Assembly (NCBI GenBank): GCA_000611775.1
Contig: KK106982.1
Location: 5,877,736-5,941,735 of the forward strand
Length of the DNA stretch: 64,000 nt
Reading direction: 5' to 3'
From: Umbilicaria muhlenbergii
Taxonomy: Eukaryota > Ascomycota > Lecanoromycetes > Umbilicariales > Umbilicariaceae
This document shows, one piece after another, positions 35,030-46,017 of the stretch (position 1 is its first letter; each line of letters opens with the position of its first letter). Below the pieces are notes generated by a model. It was not told the DNA's origin, made no database searches, and saw only the letters and a program-made list of their open reading frames with translations. The position numbers and the translations under genes were made by a program.

Positions 35030-36308
35030 CTAAGCCTGCGTGCCGAACATTCGAAGTATCGTCTCATACCTGCCGCGTCGTCAGCGTAAAAGTATTATCA
35101 CTAGGAGAAGAAGTAAAGCTCACATTCCGAACATGATGGCAGCACTTGGCACGACTCTGAGTAGATGCGGCGTCAACCCGCCATACAGAGAGGCCATGCC
35201 TTCCTCCTTGAAGATTGTAGTGAAGCACTGAACAAGTCCGGTGTACTTCAGGCGACCATCCTGAAGAGGCGCTTGCCGTAACCGAGTCCGTACGACTTCG
35301 TGCGGATAAGTAATGATTGCTGCGAACAGCTTTGCGCTTCCAGCTGCCGTGAGCTTGCCTCCCCAATCGACCGTCTGATCCCATACGGTTCTCCTCCTTC
35401 CAGATGCTACAAGCTTTGCTTCCCTCTTGCGGAGGTAAAGCTTCATTTGCTCGTACAAGACCCACTGCAAAGTGCTCTCGGTCACGCCGAGGTAGCTCGC
35501 GCTAAGCCCTCTGTACAGACCACGTATGCCTTCTTGGCGAATCGTCTGCATGGTACAGTCAAGTGAATTCTTGTATTGCCGGCTCGATTGCAGCCCAGAA
35601 CTCTCAGCTCTGGACTTGTCGAGCTGCAGCCTTGTTTTCACAAGCCAGATAGGATTTGTGGCCGTACCCGTGACTATACCTGCCGTTGCAGCGGCACAGA
35701 GATGAACCCATGTCGCCTCCTGTCCATTGTTGAATGTTTGGCTTATGATCCGTTTGCCATTCCCATAGGTATAGAAATTGATAGCGCGAGCTGGGACCAC
35801 ACCGACCAAATTGGGACCGAGACCCTTGAAAAGAGCCCTCCAGCCCTCAATTCTATGAATCGAGAACAGGATCTGGAAGGTTTCACTGAAATGAAGAAGG
35901 GCACTACGCGCGAATGGTAGTTGGGATGGAGGAGGTATGCCACGAGCGGCGCGAAAGGCAGCAATTTGAGATTGATAAAAGTCGGATTGTAGGCGGGTTT
36001 TGAGGACATCGAGTGGCGAAGTGAGAGTTGCTGCGGTCATTCCACCAATACTACCCAAAATCAGCATGGAAATTCTGGGCTCAGCTCGTCTGGAGTGTTT
36101 CAAGAATGCAATACCCTCCAGCGACAAAGTGCGCCCAAGGCTTTGCCTCAGGGGCTTCCGGCTTCGTTACCGATTCCCCATTAATACCATAGCTAGGTAC
36201 TACCCCGCCAGTCTCCCTCGATTGCGTCAAAGCTGCCCCGTGGATGGATCTCGAAGTGTCGCGGATCTGCGCCTGCGCTCGATTTTCTGATGCCGAAGGG
36301 AAGGTCAT
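35030..36308 (-). CDS. rim2: Mitochondrial pyrimidine-nucleotide carrier Rim2-like
   Basis: Exons 36115-36308, 35124-36050 and 35030-35069 give 386 aa. ATG at 36308 (MTFPSASENR); the upstream in-frame codon is TTG. Three mitochondrial carrier repeats carry the signatures SPLDVLKTRLQ, NPIWLVKTRLQ and YPHEVVRTRLRQ; the Trp in the second is typical of the Rim2/folate/FAD subgroup. The first splice restores HFVAGGIGGMTAATLT, the last gives MFGMYETILR before the stop, matching the family. It exchanges pyrimidine (deoxy)nucleotides across the mitochondrial inner membrane for mtDNA and RNA synthesis. Substrate is inferred from family, not read from sequence. Confidence 0.87.
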
Positions 36309-37059
36309 GAACAAGAGTATGTAGCAACTTTGAAGGGATTAGCTACAGAACAGCTAGGATTACCGGAAGAACATGACGAGGTCTGAAATAAAGCGTCTGT
36401 ATACCAGTGTTGTAGTACTCGTGATGGCGTGACGGCAAAACTACTGATGAAATCTACGAGAACCAGCTGTCGACTATTATTTTTCAATCTGGTTTAGACC
36501 CGGAACTCCCAGACATAACCTCAGCCTTACAGGGCGCATGTCCAGCCCTACCAGAGTCCCCTCCTCCTCTAACCGTACGCTGATCTCAATGAGAGATAGC
36601 TTACTCACCGACTCATTGAACCCAGCTTCACCAGTATTGCCCGTTGACAGTGATACAAGTGCGACTACAGGCACGAGTCAGTGGCATTACCTTGAATGAT
36701 CTCATGGTCTACCTGTACGCTACGATTGGTTATCCAAACTGTTTTACTCCCACTTGGGTTAAATTGATAAATACCATCTCACCTCAGATAGAAGAGGTCA
36801 GAGCAAAACCCAGACGCCTTACTGTAACATGACAAGCCAGTTGAAACCCTAATTATCTTCTATTGAAACAACTTCCTCCGTTGTAGGCATCTTTCATTGC
36901 GAAACACATTGGGTTAAACTTGACATCTTTACAATGTCCAGCGCATACTCTTCTATTTATCTCAAAGCCTCATACCTTACCCAAGTTTTCATCTCTTGAC
37001 AATCGACTGATCCAATCTTCCTTTCGCTCTAAAAATACAGCTCCTTCCCAGCACTCAAT
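36309..37059. promoter_or_regulatory. Divergent upstream region of rim2 and the 2EXR-like gene
   Basis: Gene-free 751 bp between two divergently transcribed genes. AT-rich near 36830-37050, with no recognised motif. Confidence 0.5.
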
Positions 37060-37809
37060 ATGTGGCCCATGGAGAAAGAAACGCAATGTGCAAAGAAGGC
37101 CATGACAGCGGTCGAGCACAGCTTGCCGGGTCTCCTCAGAATCCCTGGCGAGATTCGCAATCAGATCTGGTCATACTGTCTCAATTTCACCGACCGCGCT
37201 CATGTCAGTATTAGATTGACGGAACGCAATACGTTTGAAGCACCGAAACACGAGACCGAAGGGGTCGAGGCGGCTTTGCTCACAGTCAACAAGCAAATCT
37301 ACATGGAAGCGAGAGCCGTACTCTACAGTGAAAACAAGTTCCACATCACGATAGACGAGTGGAGTTGCATGAGAGACATTTCGCAAGTCCAGTCCGCCAG
37401 CGTGTTAAGCGCGATCCCAGCGATGTGGAACACAAGACTGCGGGAGCACATATACATGATCAAGCGACTGTCAATCCTCGTGATATTGAATGGCGAACGA
37501 CTCAAACCGCCGAAAAGGTTTTCAGCTGAAGACAAGGAGAACTGGTACCTGGAAAGGAAAATGGATAATGCATACATCGTCAAAAATGCACTTGAAGAGC
37601 TGCGCAATGTCTTCCTACTGTCAAGATGTCTGATAGAGCTGGAGGTAGAATTCTTGGAAAAAGGACAAGAGAAATTGAAGACGGGAAAGGAGCACCAAGT
37701 GTTGCAACCGTTGGAAGGTCTGAGGCGACTCAAGGACATCAGGGTCTTTGGGGATGTCCCGCTATCTTTCGCTTCATACCTAGAGGGAGCCATGAGACGC
37801 AGAAACTGA
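37060..37809 (+). CDS. 2EXR/F-box-like fungal protein
   Basis: Single exon, 249 aa, ATG at 37060 (MWPMEKETQCAKKA). Residues about 25-100 carry the fungal 2EXR/F-box-like signature: LPGLLRIPGEIRNQIWSYCL, then LLTVNKQIYMEARAVLYSEN. These proteins form large lineage-specific families in filamentous ascomycetes; a role as ubiquitin-ligase adaptor is only supposed. The C-terminal half is helical and charged. Just downstream, in another frame and beyond stop codons (about 37830-38081), lies a further protein-like stretch (MERLEILILEQPDRGF, LHVLYPQGWILTRL), so the gene may have lost a C-terminal part through a frameshift. Confidence 0.62.
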   Translation: MWPMEKETQCAKKAMTAVEHSLPGLLRIPGEIRNQIWSYCLNFTDRAHVSIRLTERNTFEAPKHETEGVEAALLTVNKQIYMEARAVLYSENKFHITIDEWSCMRDISQVQSASVLSAIPAMWNTRLREHIYMIKRLSILVILNGERLKPPKRFSAEDKENWYLERKMDNAYIVKNALEELRNVFLLSRCLIELEVEFLEKGQEKLKTGKEHQVLQPLEGLRRLKDIRVFGDVPLSFASYLEGAMRRRN

Positions 37810-38288
37810 TAATACTGCCGGGTGCGGGGACGGCAGGATATCGCGTTATCCAAAACTGAGAAGAGTCTGTGGGAATGGAGAGACTTGAGATTCTTATTTT
37901 GGAACAGCCTGATCGAGGGTTCCCAAATGCCATTCTTTACGAACGAGAACAAGGGAAATTCTCGGGCCAGTGGCACTCGGCGACGCTGCGACTGCACGTG
38001 TTGTACCCACAGGGTTGGATATTGACGCGGCTGATGTATCGCGCGCATACGGAGGCGCAGAACGGAAACCGGTGTTCTTGACACATTGTCATTGGAGCAT
38101 AGTGAAAAACCGGGTTGGGATCGAGATATTCGCTGCATGTTCATCAACATCCCTATGTTCTGCACAGTTGTATCATAGTCTCAAAAGTATCCCAAAGACT
38201 GCTGGAGAAGCTCAGTGATGATCTTAGCCTTAAGCTGCGCATAATAAGAGCTAGCTACCGCACGAACAAAGCAAAACCCCAACAGCAC
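37810..38288. other. Region after the 2EXR-like gene, possible decayed C-terminus
   Basis: Holds an open stretch at about 37869-38081 (plus strand) that reads like protein but has no start context or splice path from the upstream gene. After 38090 only the 3' flank of the ribosomal gene is seen. Confidence 0.35.
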
Positions 38289-38996
38289 CTAAATAGTCGT
38301 CTCGTAAGGAATGGGCACGATGGTCTCTGGTGCATTGTTCTTTGCATCGATCGTTCGCGCTTCCCTCGGCATCGCTGGTTGTCTCTTCAAGAACTCGTGT
38401 GTACCCTCCGACTTGGCCTTTTGCTTCTTGCCAGCGTTGTCCTTGACACGACGGATGAAGTCCTCCCTTGACCTCGACAACGATACGTGCTCGACACGGA
38501 CGTTCACACGCTTCTCAAGGTATCGGTTGCCAACTCGCTTGTAGATGATTACGCCGACTGCGCTCTTGGTGACGTTGTAGATGACTCCGGTTTTGCCGTG
38601 GTAGACCTTGTGTGGCATACTGTTACTTGTTAGAACCATGACTTCCTACGTCTCTAATTCCAGCCTTTGCACTGTTCGCAGGCTTGTCCCCTTGTCGTCC
38701 CATGTGGTGGTGGGTGGAAATGATTACTCACCCCTTCTGAACAGCACCGTTTGCCTTGATATCAACGATGTCGCCAACCCTACAACAACTGTCAGATTCA
38801 CCTCTATATACATTGCGTCCGTCTGCAGCTTACTTGTATTGTCTCAGGTATGTCGACATCTTGATCATACCCTTCTCCTTGAAGTTGCGTGAAAACGCAT
38901 ACTGCCCAACTGGTCAGTCCTGCTCCGCATCGATATTCTGTCCAACAATCAAGTCCTTACCCGAGTACCGGCGCGGAGACCTGCGGAGTGACCCAT
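38289..38996 (-). CDS. rpl21: 60S ribosomal protein eL21
   Basis: Exons 38961-38996, 38834-38901, 38732-38779 and 38289-38619 give 160 aa, the standard length. It starts [12 protein letters not shown], continues [46 protein letters not shown], and ends [14 protein letters not shown]. All splice phases agree (introns 59, 54 and 112 nt). It is a structural protein of the large ribosomal subunit. It is divergently paired with the uS4 gene over 258 bp, so the two share an upstream region. Confidence 0.97.
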
Positions 38997-39254
38997 GGCG
39001 ACTGTAGGTGTAGTGGATCGTTGGGGCCGATTGTCGTGATTGAAGTCGTCGTCGTCAGTCGATTCTGCTTCGAAGTTGCACTTTCCGTGTGGGTGTAAAA
39101 CCCTCGGGGGCTAGCAAATAAGCGAGGCAGTTAGCGCATAGTAGTCCCACAAGGAAAGACCGCGAATTTCAACAAGACTACGAGACGACAACCCTTCGAC
39201 CACGACGCCAACCCCCAACATCGTGATCAGTGATTGCGATACCGAGCTGCAATC
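38997..39254. promoter_or_regulatory. Shared promoter of the divergent eL21/uS4 ribosomal gene pair
   Basis: 258 bp separate the two ATGs. A shared upstream region lets one element set serve a large- and a small-subunit ribosomal protein gene, which must be made in equal amounts. No single transcription-factor site is claimed. Confidence 0.6.
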
Positions 39255-40181
39255 ATGGCGCCGTAAGTAATACCCTGTTTACAGTCTACGACATGGTCTC
39301 AAGCTCTCGACTCTGAGCATCTGTCTCAGCGAGCTCGCGTTGATCCTCTAACTGACACTATCCTTCAGGCGCTCCTACTCAAAGACCTACAAGGTCCCCC
39401 GTCGTCGTAAGTATCCAAACTCTTGCATAATGCTACGGCTCTTTGCTAATGATTATTATAGCATTCGAGTCAGCCCGTTTGTGAGTTCAATTCCGGCCAC
39501 TGAGCAGGAGCTAGCCTCTGCTTAAGTCGTTGAATCTCTCATTAACCGTCCACCAGGGACTCGGAATTGAAGATTGTCGGAGAATATGGTCTCCGCAACA
39601 AGCGCGAAGTGTGGCGTGTTATGCTCACTCTTTCCAAAATCCGTCGTGCCGCCCGGTATGGAACCTTTTACGCAGTCCAGTTCCAAGAAAATTACAGAAG
39701 CTAATTACGGATTACAGTCAACTGCTCACCCTTGACGAGAAAGATCCCAAACGTCTCTTCGAAGGGAATGCGCTCATCCGTCGTCTCGTCCGTGTTGGTG
39801 TCCTTGACGAATCCCGCATGAAACTCGATTACGTGTTGGCGCTCAAGGTCGAGGACTTTTTGGAGCGTAGGCTACAGACCTGTGTCTACAAGCTGGGTTT
39901 GGCGAAGAGTATCCACCACGCCCGTGTCTTGATCAGGCAGAGGCACATCCGGTATGATCTAATTCGAACCATGTATGTCGCAGTATACTAACTCAATATA
40001 CAGTGTCGGCAAGCAGATCGTCAATGTTCCGTCATTCGTCGTCCGTCTCGACTCGCAGAAGCACATCGACTTTGCCCTTACCTCACCATTTGGTGGCGGA
40101 CGTCCAGGTCGTGTCCGGAGAAAGAAGGCCAGGGCTGCGGAGAAGAAGGATGATGAAGGTGCTGAGGACGAGGAGGAGTAG
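39255..40181 (+). CDS. rps9: 40S ribosomal protein uS4 (S9)
   Basis: Six exons: 39255-39262, 39369-39406, 39462-39480, 39557-39655, 39718-39951, 40004-40181; 191 aa, standard for fungi. The first exon holds just eight bases (ATG GCG CC). The protein reads [39 protein letters not shown], and has the S4 RNA-binding fold ([20 protein letters not shown]), ending in a basic then acidic tail ([16 protein letters not shown]). It is a primary small-subunit assembly protein close to the decoding centre. The small exons and five introns agree in phase throughout. Confidence 0.97.
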
Positions 40182-40430
40182 AAGTGTGCTATTGTACCTC
40201 TTGATCTCTTAGGTCTATGTAGCACTGCATAGCTGGATGCACTTTGCAATCATGAACTACTAGATGCATTGAGCAAATGATTCAAGACAGAAAGTGCACA
40301 TGATTGAAGGCAATAATGCAATGTTGCTATGAAGAGTCCCAAGGATGTGAACTCATGGATCGTCAAGTAGACGCCTATGCCCTATGCTGCCGGCTCCCGA
40401 ACGCCGTCGCAATGCAGAAAAGCACTGATA

Positions 40431-41903
40431 CTATTGAACCAGCTCGTCCTTTCCCAGAAACTTGGCCATGGGGTCATCCGCCACCGCCCTTGACCGCTTA
40501 TAAGCCTCCAGCTCCTCCTCACTAACCCCACCTTTCATTTCAGCCAATGTCCTCTTCTTCGGCCCCCCATCAGGTTTATCATTATCATTCCTCGCCGTCC
40601 GTGAACTATCTACCGGCTCAACCTCCTTGACCGGCTCCACCCCATCCCCCGTACCCTCAATCTTCTTCCTCTCCTGCCCCTCCGCCTCCAACTCCCCACC
40701 CGTCCTTATCCGATCCGCCTCCTCAAACGCCCTCCTCCCTTCCTCGCCCGTACAATAACTATTCTTAACCGTAGAATGACAGCAGGCATACCCCCACTTG
40801 AAATCTCTCCACCAACTCCCCCAGACCGCCGTATGATTGTTCACCAACACGTCCTCCGCATACTTACTCCTCGCCACCGATTTCGGCGCGCCCTTGACCG
40901 CCCCACTCGCGTCATATTCCACATACCGCTCATTCTCCACCACGCCGCCCGCATCCCCCCGCGGCGCCGGCTGCAAATACTCCTCCCCGCCATACTTCTC
41001 CAGCAGCCTCTTCCGCTGCTCCGCCAACCTCTGCTCCCGTTCCCGCGCCTCCTTCTTCCGGAAATACTCGCCCGACGTCGGATTGGCCTGCAAGTGCGTC
41101 TTGTTCTTGTCCCCCCGCTCCTGCGACTCCCAGGCGTAGCGGGCGGCTTTCTCAAACTCGGCCGCGTCGCCGGAGGCGCGCATGAAGTTGTCTTCGGCGA
41201 CGAGGGCGGCGGCCTGGTCGGCGGTGGCGCCGCTGTCGACCATGGAGCGGGTTTTCGGGTCGTATTTGGCGGAGTCGAGGTCGAGGTTGAGGAGGTATTT
41301 GGCGGTGTCTTCGCGGATGCGGAGGTTGCGGGTTGCGGTGCTTTGGTGGCGGCCCATGTCGGATTCTTCGGCGTATTTGGCTTCTTCTTGCTCGTCGCGG
41401 GGGGAAGGGGGGGCTTCGTTGTCTTCCGGGGGGTGGTTGGGGGTCTTGGTGTCTTGAAGTTTGGCTTTCTTTTTTAAATTCTCGAGCTCTTCGTATTCTT
41501 GGATTACGGCCCGGTACTCTGTAGCATCGTAGCCGTTCCACCGGTCTCTTTTCGCATCCCAGCCTAGCTCCACCTTCTGCACCACCTCGTCCGCCTGGAT
41601 ATCCTTGCCCGTCCATTTTGCCCCTTTGGCTCTAGGTCTACTTAGACAGTCTTTCGTTTTGTGCGTCATGGCACCGCAGTTCTCGCAGGCGCCTTTGCGG
41701 AACTTGGTAGCTGCGGGCCCGAGCCGCTTGCCGCGGTCGTACCATACTGACTGGTCACTCTGTGCTTTTTGAAGCCGCTGATGCTCGAGGTAATCGCTTG
41801 TGGTGTCGTCGTCGCGACGGAGATAGAAGGGCTCGTTGGCGATGAAGGATGGGATGTACTCGTTGCGCTCTTTCGAGGCGACGTCGGCTGGCTTGCGGGA
41901 CAT
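40431..41903 (-). CDS. slu7: Pre-mRNA splicing factor Slu7
   Basis: Single exon, 490 aa, ATG at 41903 ([20 protein letters not shown]). The CCHC zinc knuckle is exact ([14 protein letters not shown], about residue 73), followed by the conserved [17 protein letters not shown] block and the later [17 protein letters not shown] motif. Slu7 is a second-step splicing factor that helps select the 3' splice site. The middle is Lys/Glu/Pro-rich and lineage-specific. The gene itself has no intron. Length and motifs are intact. Confidence 0.95.
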   Translation of the reverse strand: MSRKPADVASKERNEYIPSFIANEPFYLRRDDDTTSDYLEHQRLQKAQSDQSVWYDRGKRLGPAATKFRKGACENCGAMTHKTKDCLSRPRAKGAKWTGKDIQADEVVQKVELGWDAKRDRWNGYDATEYRAVIQEYEELENLKKKAKLQDTKTPNHPPEDNEAPPSPRDEQEEAKYAEESDMGRHQSTATRNLRIREDTAKYLLNLDLDSAKYDPKTRSMVDSGATADQAAALVAEDNFMRASGDAAEFEKAARYAWESQERGDKNKTHLQANPTSGEYFRKKEAREREQRLAEQRKRLLEKYGGEEYLQPAPRGDAGGVVENERYVEYDASGAVKGAPKSVARSKYAEDVLVNNHTAVWGSWWRDFKWGYACCHSTVKNSYCTGEEGRRAFEEADRIRTGGELEAEGQERKKIEGTGDGVEPVKEVEPVDSSRTARNDNDKPDGGPKKRTLAEMKGGVSEEELEAYKRSRAVADDPMAKFLGKDELVQ

Positions 41904-43129
41904 GGTAGAAACTGAAATGAATTTGGCAAAGCTATGTGAGGGCTCAGGGACTGGACTGGACAGATAAGCGCAACCCGGTTATATCTTCGAAAGTGTTCGC
42001 CTTAAGGTTCGATGCATTGATAGGGCTGAACTGGAGCCACTAGGAGATCTTACGGCTAACCGGAAGTGGGCACTTACATGAGGTGCAACCACTTGGATGC
42101 TGAAGACTTCTAGCTGTATCAACTCAATTGTGGGAGCACATTAGTATTGCGTATCGGTTCTTGCATGATATTTCACTTTACTGGTCCACCGTTCCAACAT
42201 GAAATCCCTATAGTATGCGGCTTCTAATTATGGTGCAATTGTAATATTACGTGCAAGCCCTAGGTAGTTCAGACGCTATATGGGCAGCTTGTCCGCTGAT
42301 TCTGAATAGGCTCTGTATTATTGGGGGAGCCTCCTCGAATATCTCTTGAGATTCTAAGTCAAAAAAAATTTCACGTGTCATGGCGAATAGCTTATCAATT
42401 TCTTATTGTAGTCAGGAGGCCTTCGCTATCCAGTGGATTATTTTCCTATTTTCATGCAATAGCGTTTACAGGCCCCTATTGGAACAAGACTTTTCGTCAG
42501 ATTACTCTGCGAGTCTTGTTGTTTGGGATTTTTGTATAGGTGTTGCAATCAATTGACATACCTGCCCAGACAATAGGCATGTTTGTGGGATTTGATGCTA
42601 TTCAGGGGCTCTCCGTTACCATACACAACTCTGCACTACACTGTAATTGATGAGGCTCAGGACTATCCGAGCTATGGCAATTGTACTAGCATTAGATATT
42701 GAGAGGCTTCCCTCTCTTGCACGTGGCTATTGTTGCGGATGTTCTATTGTTCTATTGTCATAATGCTTCTACTTCACGATTCAGGGGGCTGGGGCGATTG
42801 ATTGTAGTATATGCCAATTGACATTGTACTGGCACCTATTGACATGATAATTCCTTTATTGTCATCATTGACCGGTCGTAACAGAGTAACCAGCCACCCA
42901 GCAATGTCCTGTCTATAAAAGAAATCTTCGAGCCCAGTTCTTTCCACTCCATAACACCTCCCCTTCACCACCACCTTCACCTTCACCATCACCATCCCCA
43001 TCACCCTTCCATTCACCATCCTTTTCTTCACACTCTCCTTCAAAACCAACTCCCCCATCATCATCTTTCCTCTTTCTCCTCCTTCCCCTTCCCTCATTCC
43101 CCCTTCAGGCGCTGGTCGCCTTTCTCATC
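41904..43129. other. 1.2-kb gene-free region with an AT-rich block
   Basis: Between slu7 and the coiled-coil gene (divergent). Bases about 42100-42780 are visibly AT-richer than the surroundings, with only short chance ORFs. The last 180 bp (about 42955-43100) before the next ATG are almost pure pyrimidine with CCATCA/CTTCAC repeats, a promoter-type CT tract. No transposon ends or open transposase were recognised. Confidence 0.5.
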
Positions 43130-43778
43130 ATGTCAGGAGAGCAGTCTGCGTACAGGGGCATAATGCCCCAGTGGCTAATAGACCAGAGGCGGTGGCACGA
43201 GGAGATGCAGGCCTTGCCCTCTGTGAGCGGCGAGAACGACAGCACGACGGCGGGTATTCCGTCCGACGAGGAAGAGGAGGAGGAGGAGCCCGTTGAGCGG
43301 GAGGAGGAGTGCAAGAAGAAGCTGGGAGAAGCAAAAGCGCTCAGTAAGCTAACTCCGAGCACCTTTCCTTCACTAAAACACGCTGACAAGGTGTGCTCTC
43401 ACAGTCCGTGAGCAGAACGAGGAGATCGCGGCTCTGCAAGGGCAGGCAGACCGCCTGCAAGCACAGGTCGACCGACTCCAAGCACGAGCAGACCACTTCC
43501 GTGCCGAAGCGATCCGTCTCGGTCGCCTGGCCTTCCACAGGCAGGTGACCATTGGAGCCCGGGACCAGCAGAACATCGACCTCGGCGAGGCGTTGGAGCA
43601 ACGTCGCCGCAACTGCCGCTGCCAAGGCCTAGGGCCAAGGATACGCAACCGGCAGTGCGGACCGGCAGCCCAGCCCGCTGTGCGGGCTCCAAGGCGCGCC
43701 CGGACACCGCCGGCGCCAATGCGGCGACGCATTGGAAGAGTCGCGAAGAGCGGGGTGAGGCGCCCTTACCCGAAGTAG
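43130..43778 (+). CDS. Small coiled-coil protein, function unknown
   Basis: Exons 43130-43343 and 43405-43778 give 195 aa; intron 43344-43404 (GTAAGC..TCACAG) joins EAKAL to IREQNEEIAALQ in frame. An N-terminal Trp/Met-rich piece (MPQWLIDQRRWHEEMQALP) and an acidic run (DEEEEEEEP) lead into a strict heptad coiled coil (LQGQADRLQAQVDRLQARAD) and an Arg/Pro-rich C-terminus. No family recognised. It ends 68 bp before the stop of the convergent two-Myb gene. A CT-rich promoter tract lies upstream. Expression and the C-terminal half are less sure than the coiled coil. Confidence 0.55.
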
Positions 43779-43846
43779 GGCCGGGGACGGTGCATGGGAC
43801 CAGGGGTTATGGTAAGTTCATTCCAACAGACATCTCGCTCTTTCGC

Positions 43847-45468
43847 CTATTCTAAATCGAACATAGGCCTGGTCGCCATGTCCTCCCAGAGGAGGGGTGG
43901 TAGAGTGTTGTCTCCCCAGTCGTCGTGGAAGCTCGGCCGTTCGTCTTCGACCTCATCATTCAGCAAGCCCAGGATTCCGCCAGAGGCGATCGCCAAGTTC
44001 CTCGTGCCTCCTGCCAGTGAAGACCGCCGGCTTCGGTTCACGTCTCTTCCCTCGTCATCAGCCTCGTCCTCCACCATGTTTTCTTCCTCGCCTCTTCCGC
44101 CATCTCGACTGATGACCGCTGGACGGTTGCGACAACTTTCTCTTTTCGTCTCCACCAATTCTTTCGGCATCGCACCGGCGTTTGTGTACAACTCAGGATA
44201 CTTCAGCCTAAAGCGATCTCTTACTTGCGGTCCAGTACGATGCGCTAGGTTCAGCGTTGGATCTTTCGAAATGGCTGTCCACTGGTACCCATGCTTTTGA
44301 TACCCTCTGGCAAGATCGGCATCTTCACGTTCAGTCCAGGCTCGCTTTGGTCTTCGTTTCGGGGCTACCGTTTCGTTCTCGGCGGGCGCTTTCTCAATGG
44401 GTTTTGTGGGCTGGAGTTTGGATGAGGTTTCTGCATCGTTGGACAAGGAGTTGATCGCGCCATCGGAATCAATGGTTTTCATTTTGCCGTCTATAGAGCT
44501 GGCGTTGGGTGTGCTAGGTCTCTGAGGCTCGATATGTGTTGGAGAAGTTCGAGCGTCCGGAGAAGTAGCATTAAGTCGGGCACGAAAATCTTCAGGAAAT
44601 ATGGTGCGGAAGCTGGTAGTACGAAGATGTTTCAGTCTCTTTTGCAACTTATAGATGGGATCAGATCAATTTACCGGTCTTTGAGATCTACTGCCGTTCG
44701 CCCTGGCTGGAACGTGAAGTCCGGATGCTGTAATATTTTCTTCCATTTGCCTGAACCGTAGATCTCCACGCCCTCCATTAATTGCTTTGTCTCATGCTCA
44801 GTCCATCTTTGCCTAGGCCGAAGGGCCACCCGCTTCTTTGCATTTTCTCTTCCCTCGACCTCGTCACTGCGGCCTTTAGTTGATGAAGGCTCATTACTAA
44901 AGCTTTGCATAGTTGTTTCACTTCCTCGTATGTTATCGTATGCGTCTTGCGATGCACTTGGCGTGATGGGCGGAAAAAGGGCAGCGCTAGGTGGCGGTTC
45001 ATGCAGCTCATTCAACACGGAAACGGGCTCGAATGGGGGCAGCTTGTCTTGCTTGGCCTTCGTTGGGGGCTTCGGAAGCTGAACAAAGTCCGTCAGGTTT
45101 TCACCGTGCTGGAGGAGTCGTCGTCTCTTCAGTGAGCTCGGCCCATGTTGCTCGTCTCCCTGTCGATCATAGGACATCTGCACGTGATCTTGTGACGAGC
45201 TTCTTGTCATCGGTATTTCTTCTGGATCGGGTTCACCGATGGGCCTTGCCTCCGCTAAAGCCTTGCGTCGTGAGGTCAACTTCGCTGTTCCAGCGTATAG
45301 GTTGCCATTGACACCAGCACTAGGCTCCAAGGGTGAAGGTCTACTTGAGCTCCGAGGACGCACTGGACCTTGCAAAGGCGGTATTCTGAGCGGAGAATGA
45401 TCCGGGGCATCTTCAAGCTGCATGATAGGGTCATCGAGGAAAGCTGCCCAGCGCAGCTCCATGGCCAT
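43847..45468 (-). CDS. Two-Myb telobox protein (Tay1/Teb1-like)
   Basis: Exons 44675-45468 and 43847-44612 give 519 aa; intron 44613-44674 joins VDLKDR to FRTIFPED. ATG at 45468 (MAMELRWAAFLDD). The first Myb (about 215-270) reads RWTEHETKQLMEGVEIYG, WKKILQHPDF, then the telobox VDLKDRF. A second Myb (about 370-425) reads RAWTEREDADLARGYQKHG and GPQVRDRFR. Two Myb repeats with a VDLKD-type telobox are the layout of Tay1/Teb1, which bind duplex TTAGGG repeats and some promoters. Whether this one sits at telomeres or acts as a transcription factor cannot be told from sequence. Confidence 0.72.
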
Positions 45469-46017
45469 TGTTATTGACGTGAATCAAGGACGGTGGCTGA
45501 GTTCTGAAGTAGTATTGATCTCGTTTATGTCTCTAGGCCCGAGGAAAGGGTATGGAGAGGCATAGGGCAACGTGGGGTATGGAAGCAAACGCGTAATAAG
45601 TGTTGAGCCTGATAAGCCGCCATCGAACGCATGAGCCACCTGCAGTGTGCAGTCTGAGCAAGCTCTTATAAGTGACAAGAAACCTAAAAGCCGACTACAT
45701 ATTTCAAAGAATGATATCTTCCCCACAGCGATTAAACTCACGAGAGAAGAAGTTCTAGACCATTGCCGCGCACTGCCCCTCGCACTGCCTTTGCCAAGCT
45801 TGCACGGACCCATCTTTAATCGACAGCCCTACCCGCCTGAGCAGGCGTGGCAGGGCTGAGGAGGCTAAGGTACCGTAAGGTCACAGCGCGTCACTTTCAC
45901 TCTCACATTAGCGCTCTCGACTGAAGATCAGACAGCTTAGTCTACTACATTGAGCTCCCCTCCAGAACCTCAGAAGACCATATCACCATCCTCACGGCAC
46001 CCCCAACATCTCCAACA
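45469..46017. promoter_or_regulatory. Divergent upstream region of the two-Myb gene and the membrane protein gene
   Basis: 549 bp between two divergent ATGs, no ORF supported and no specific site recognised. Confidence 0.45.

Noticed and set aside
42100-42790. Transposon relic
   Set aside because: AT-rich but no terminal repeats, target-site duplication or transposase-like reading frame visible.
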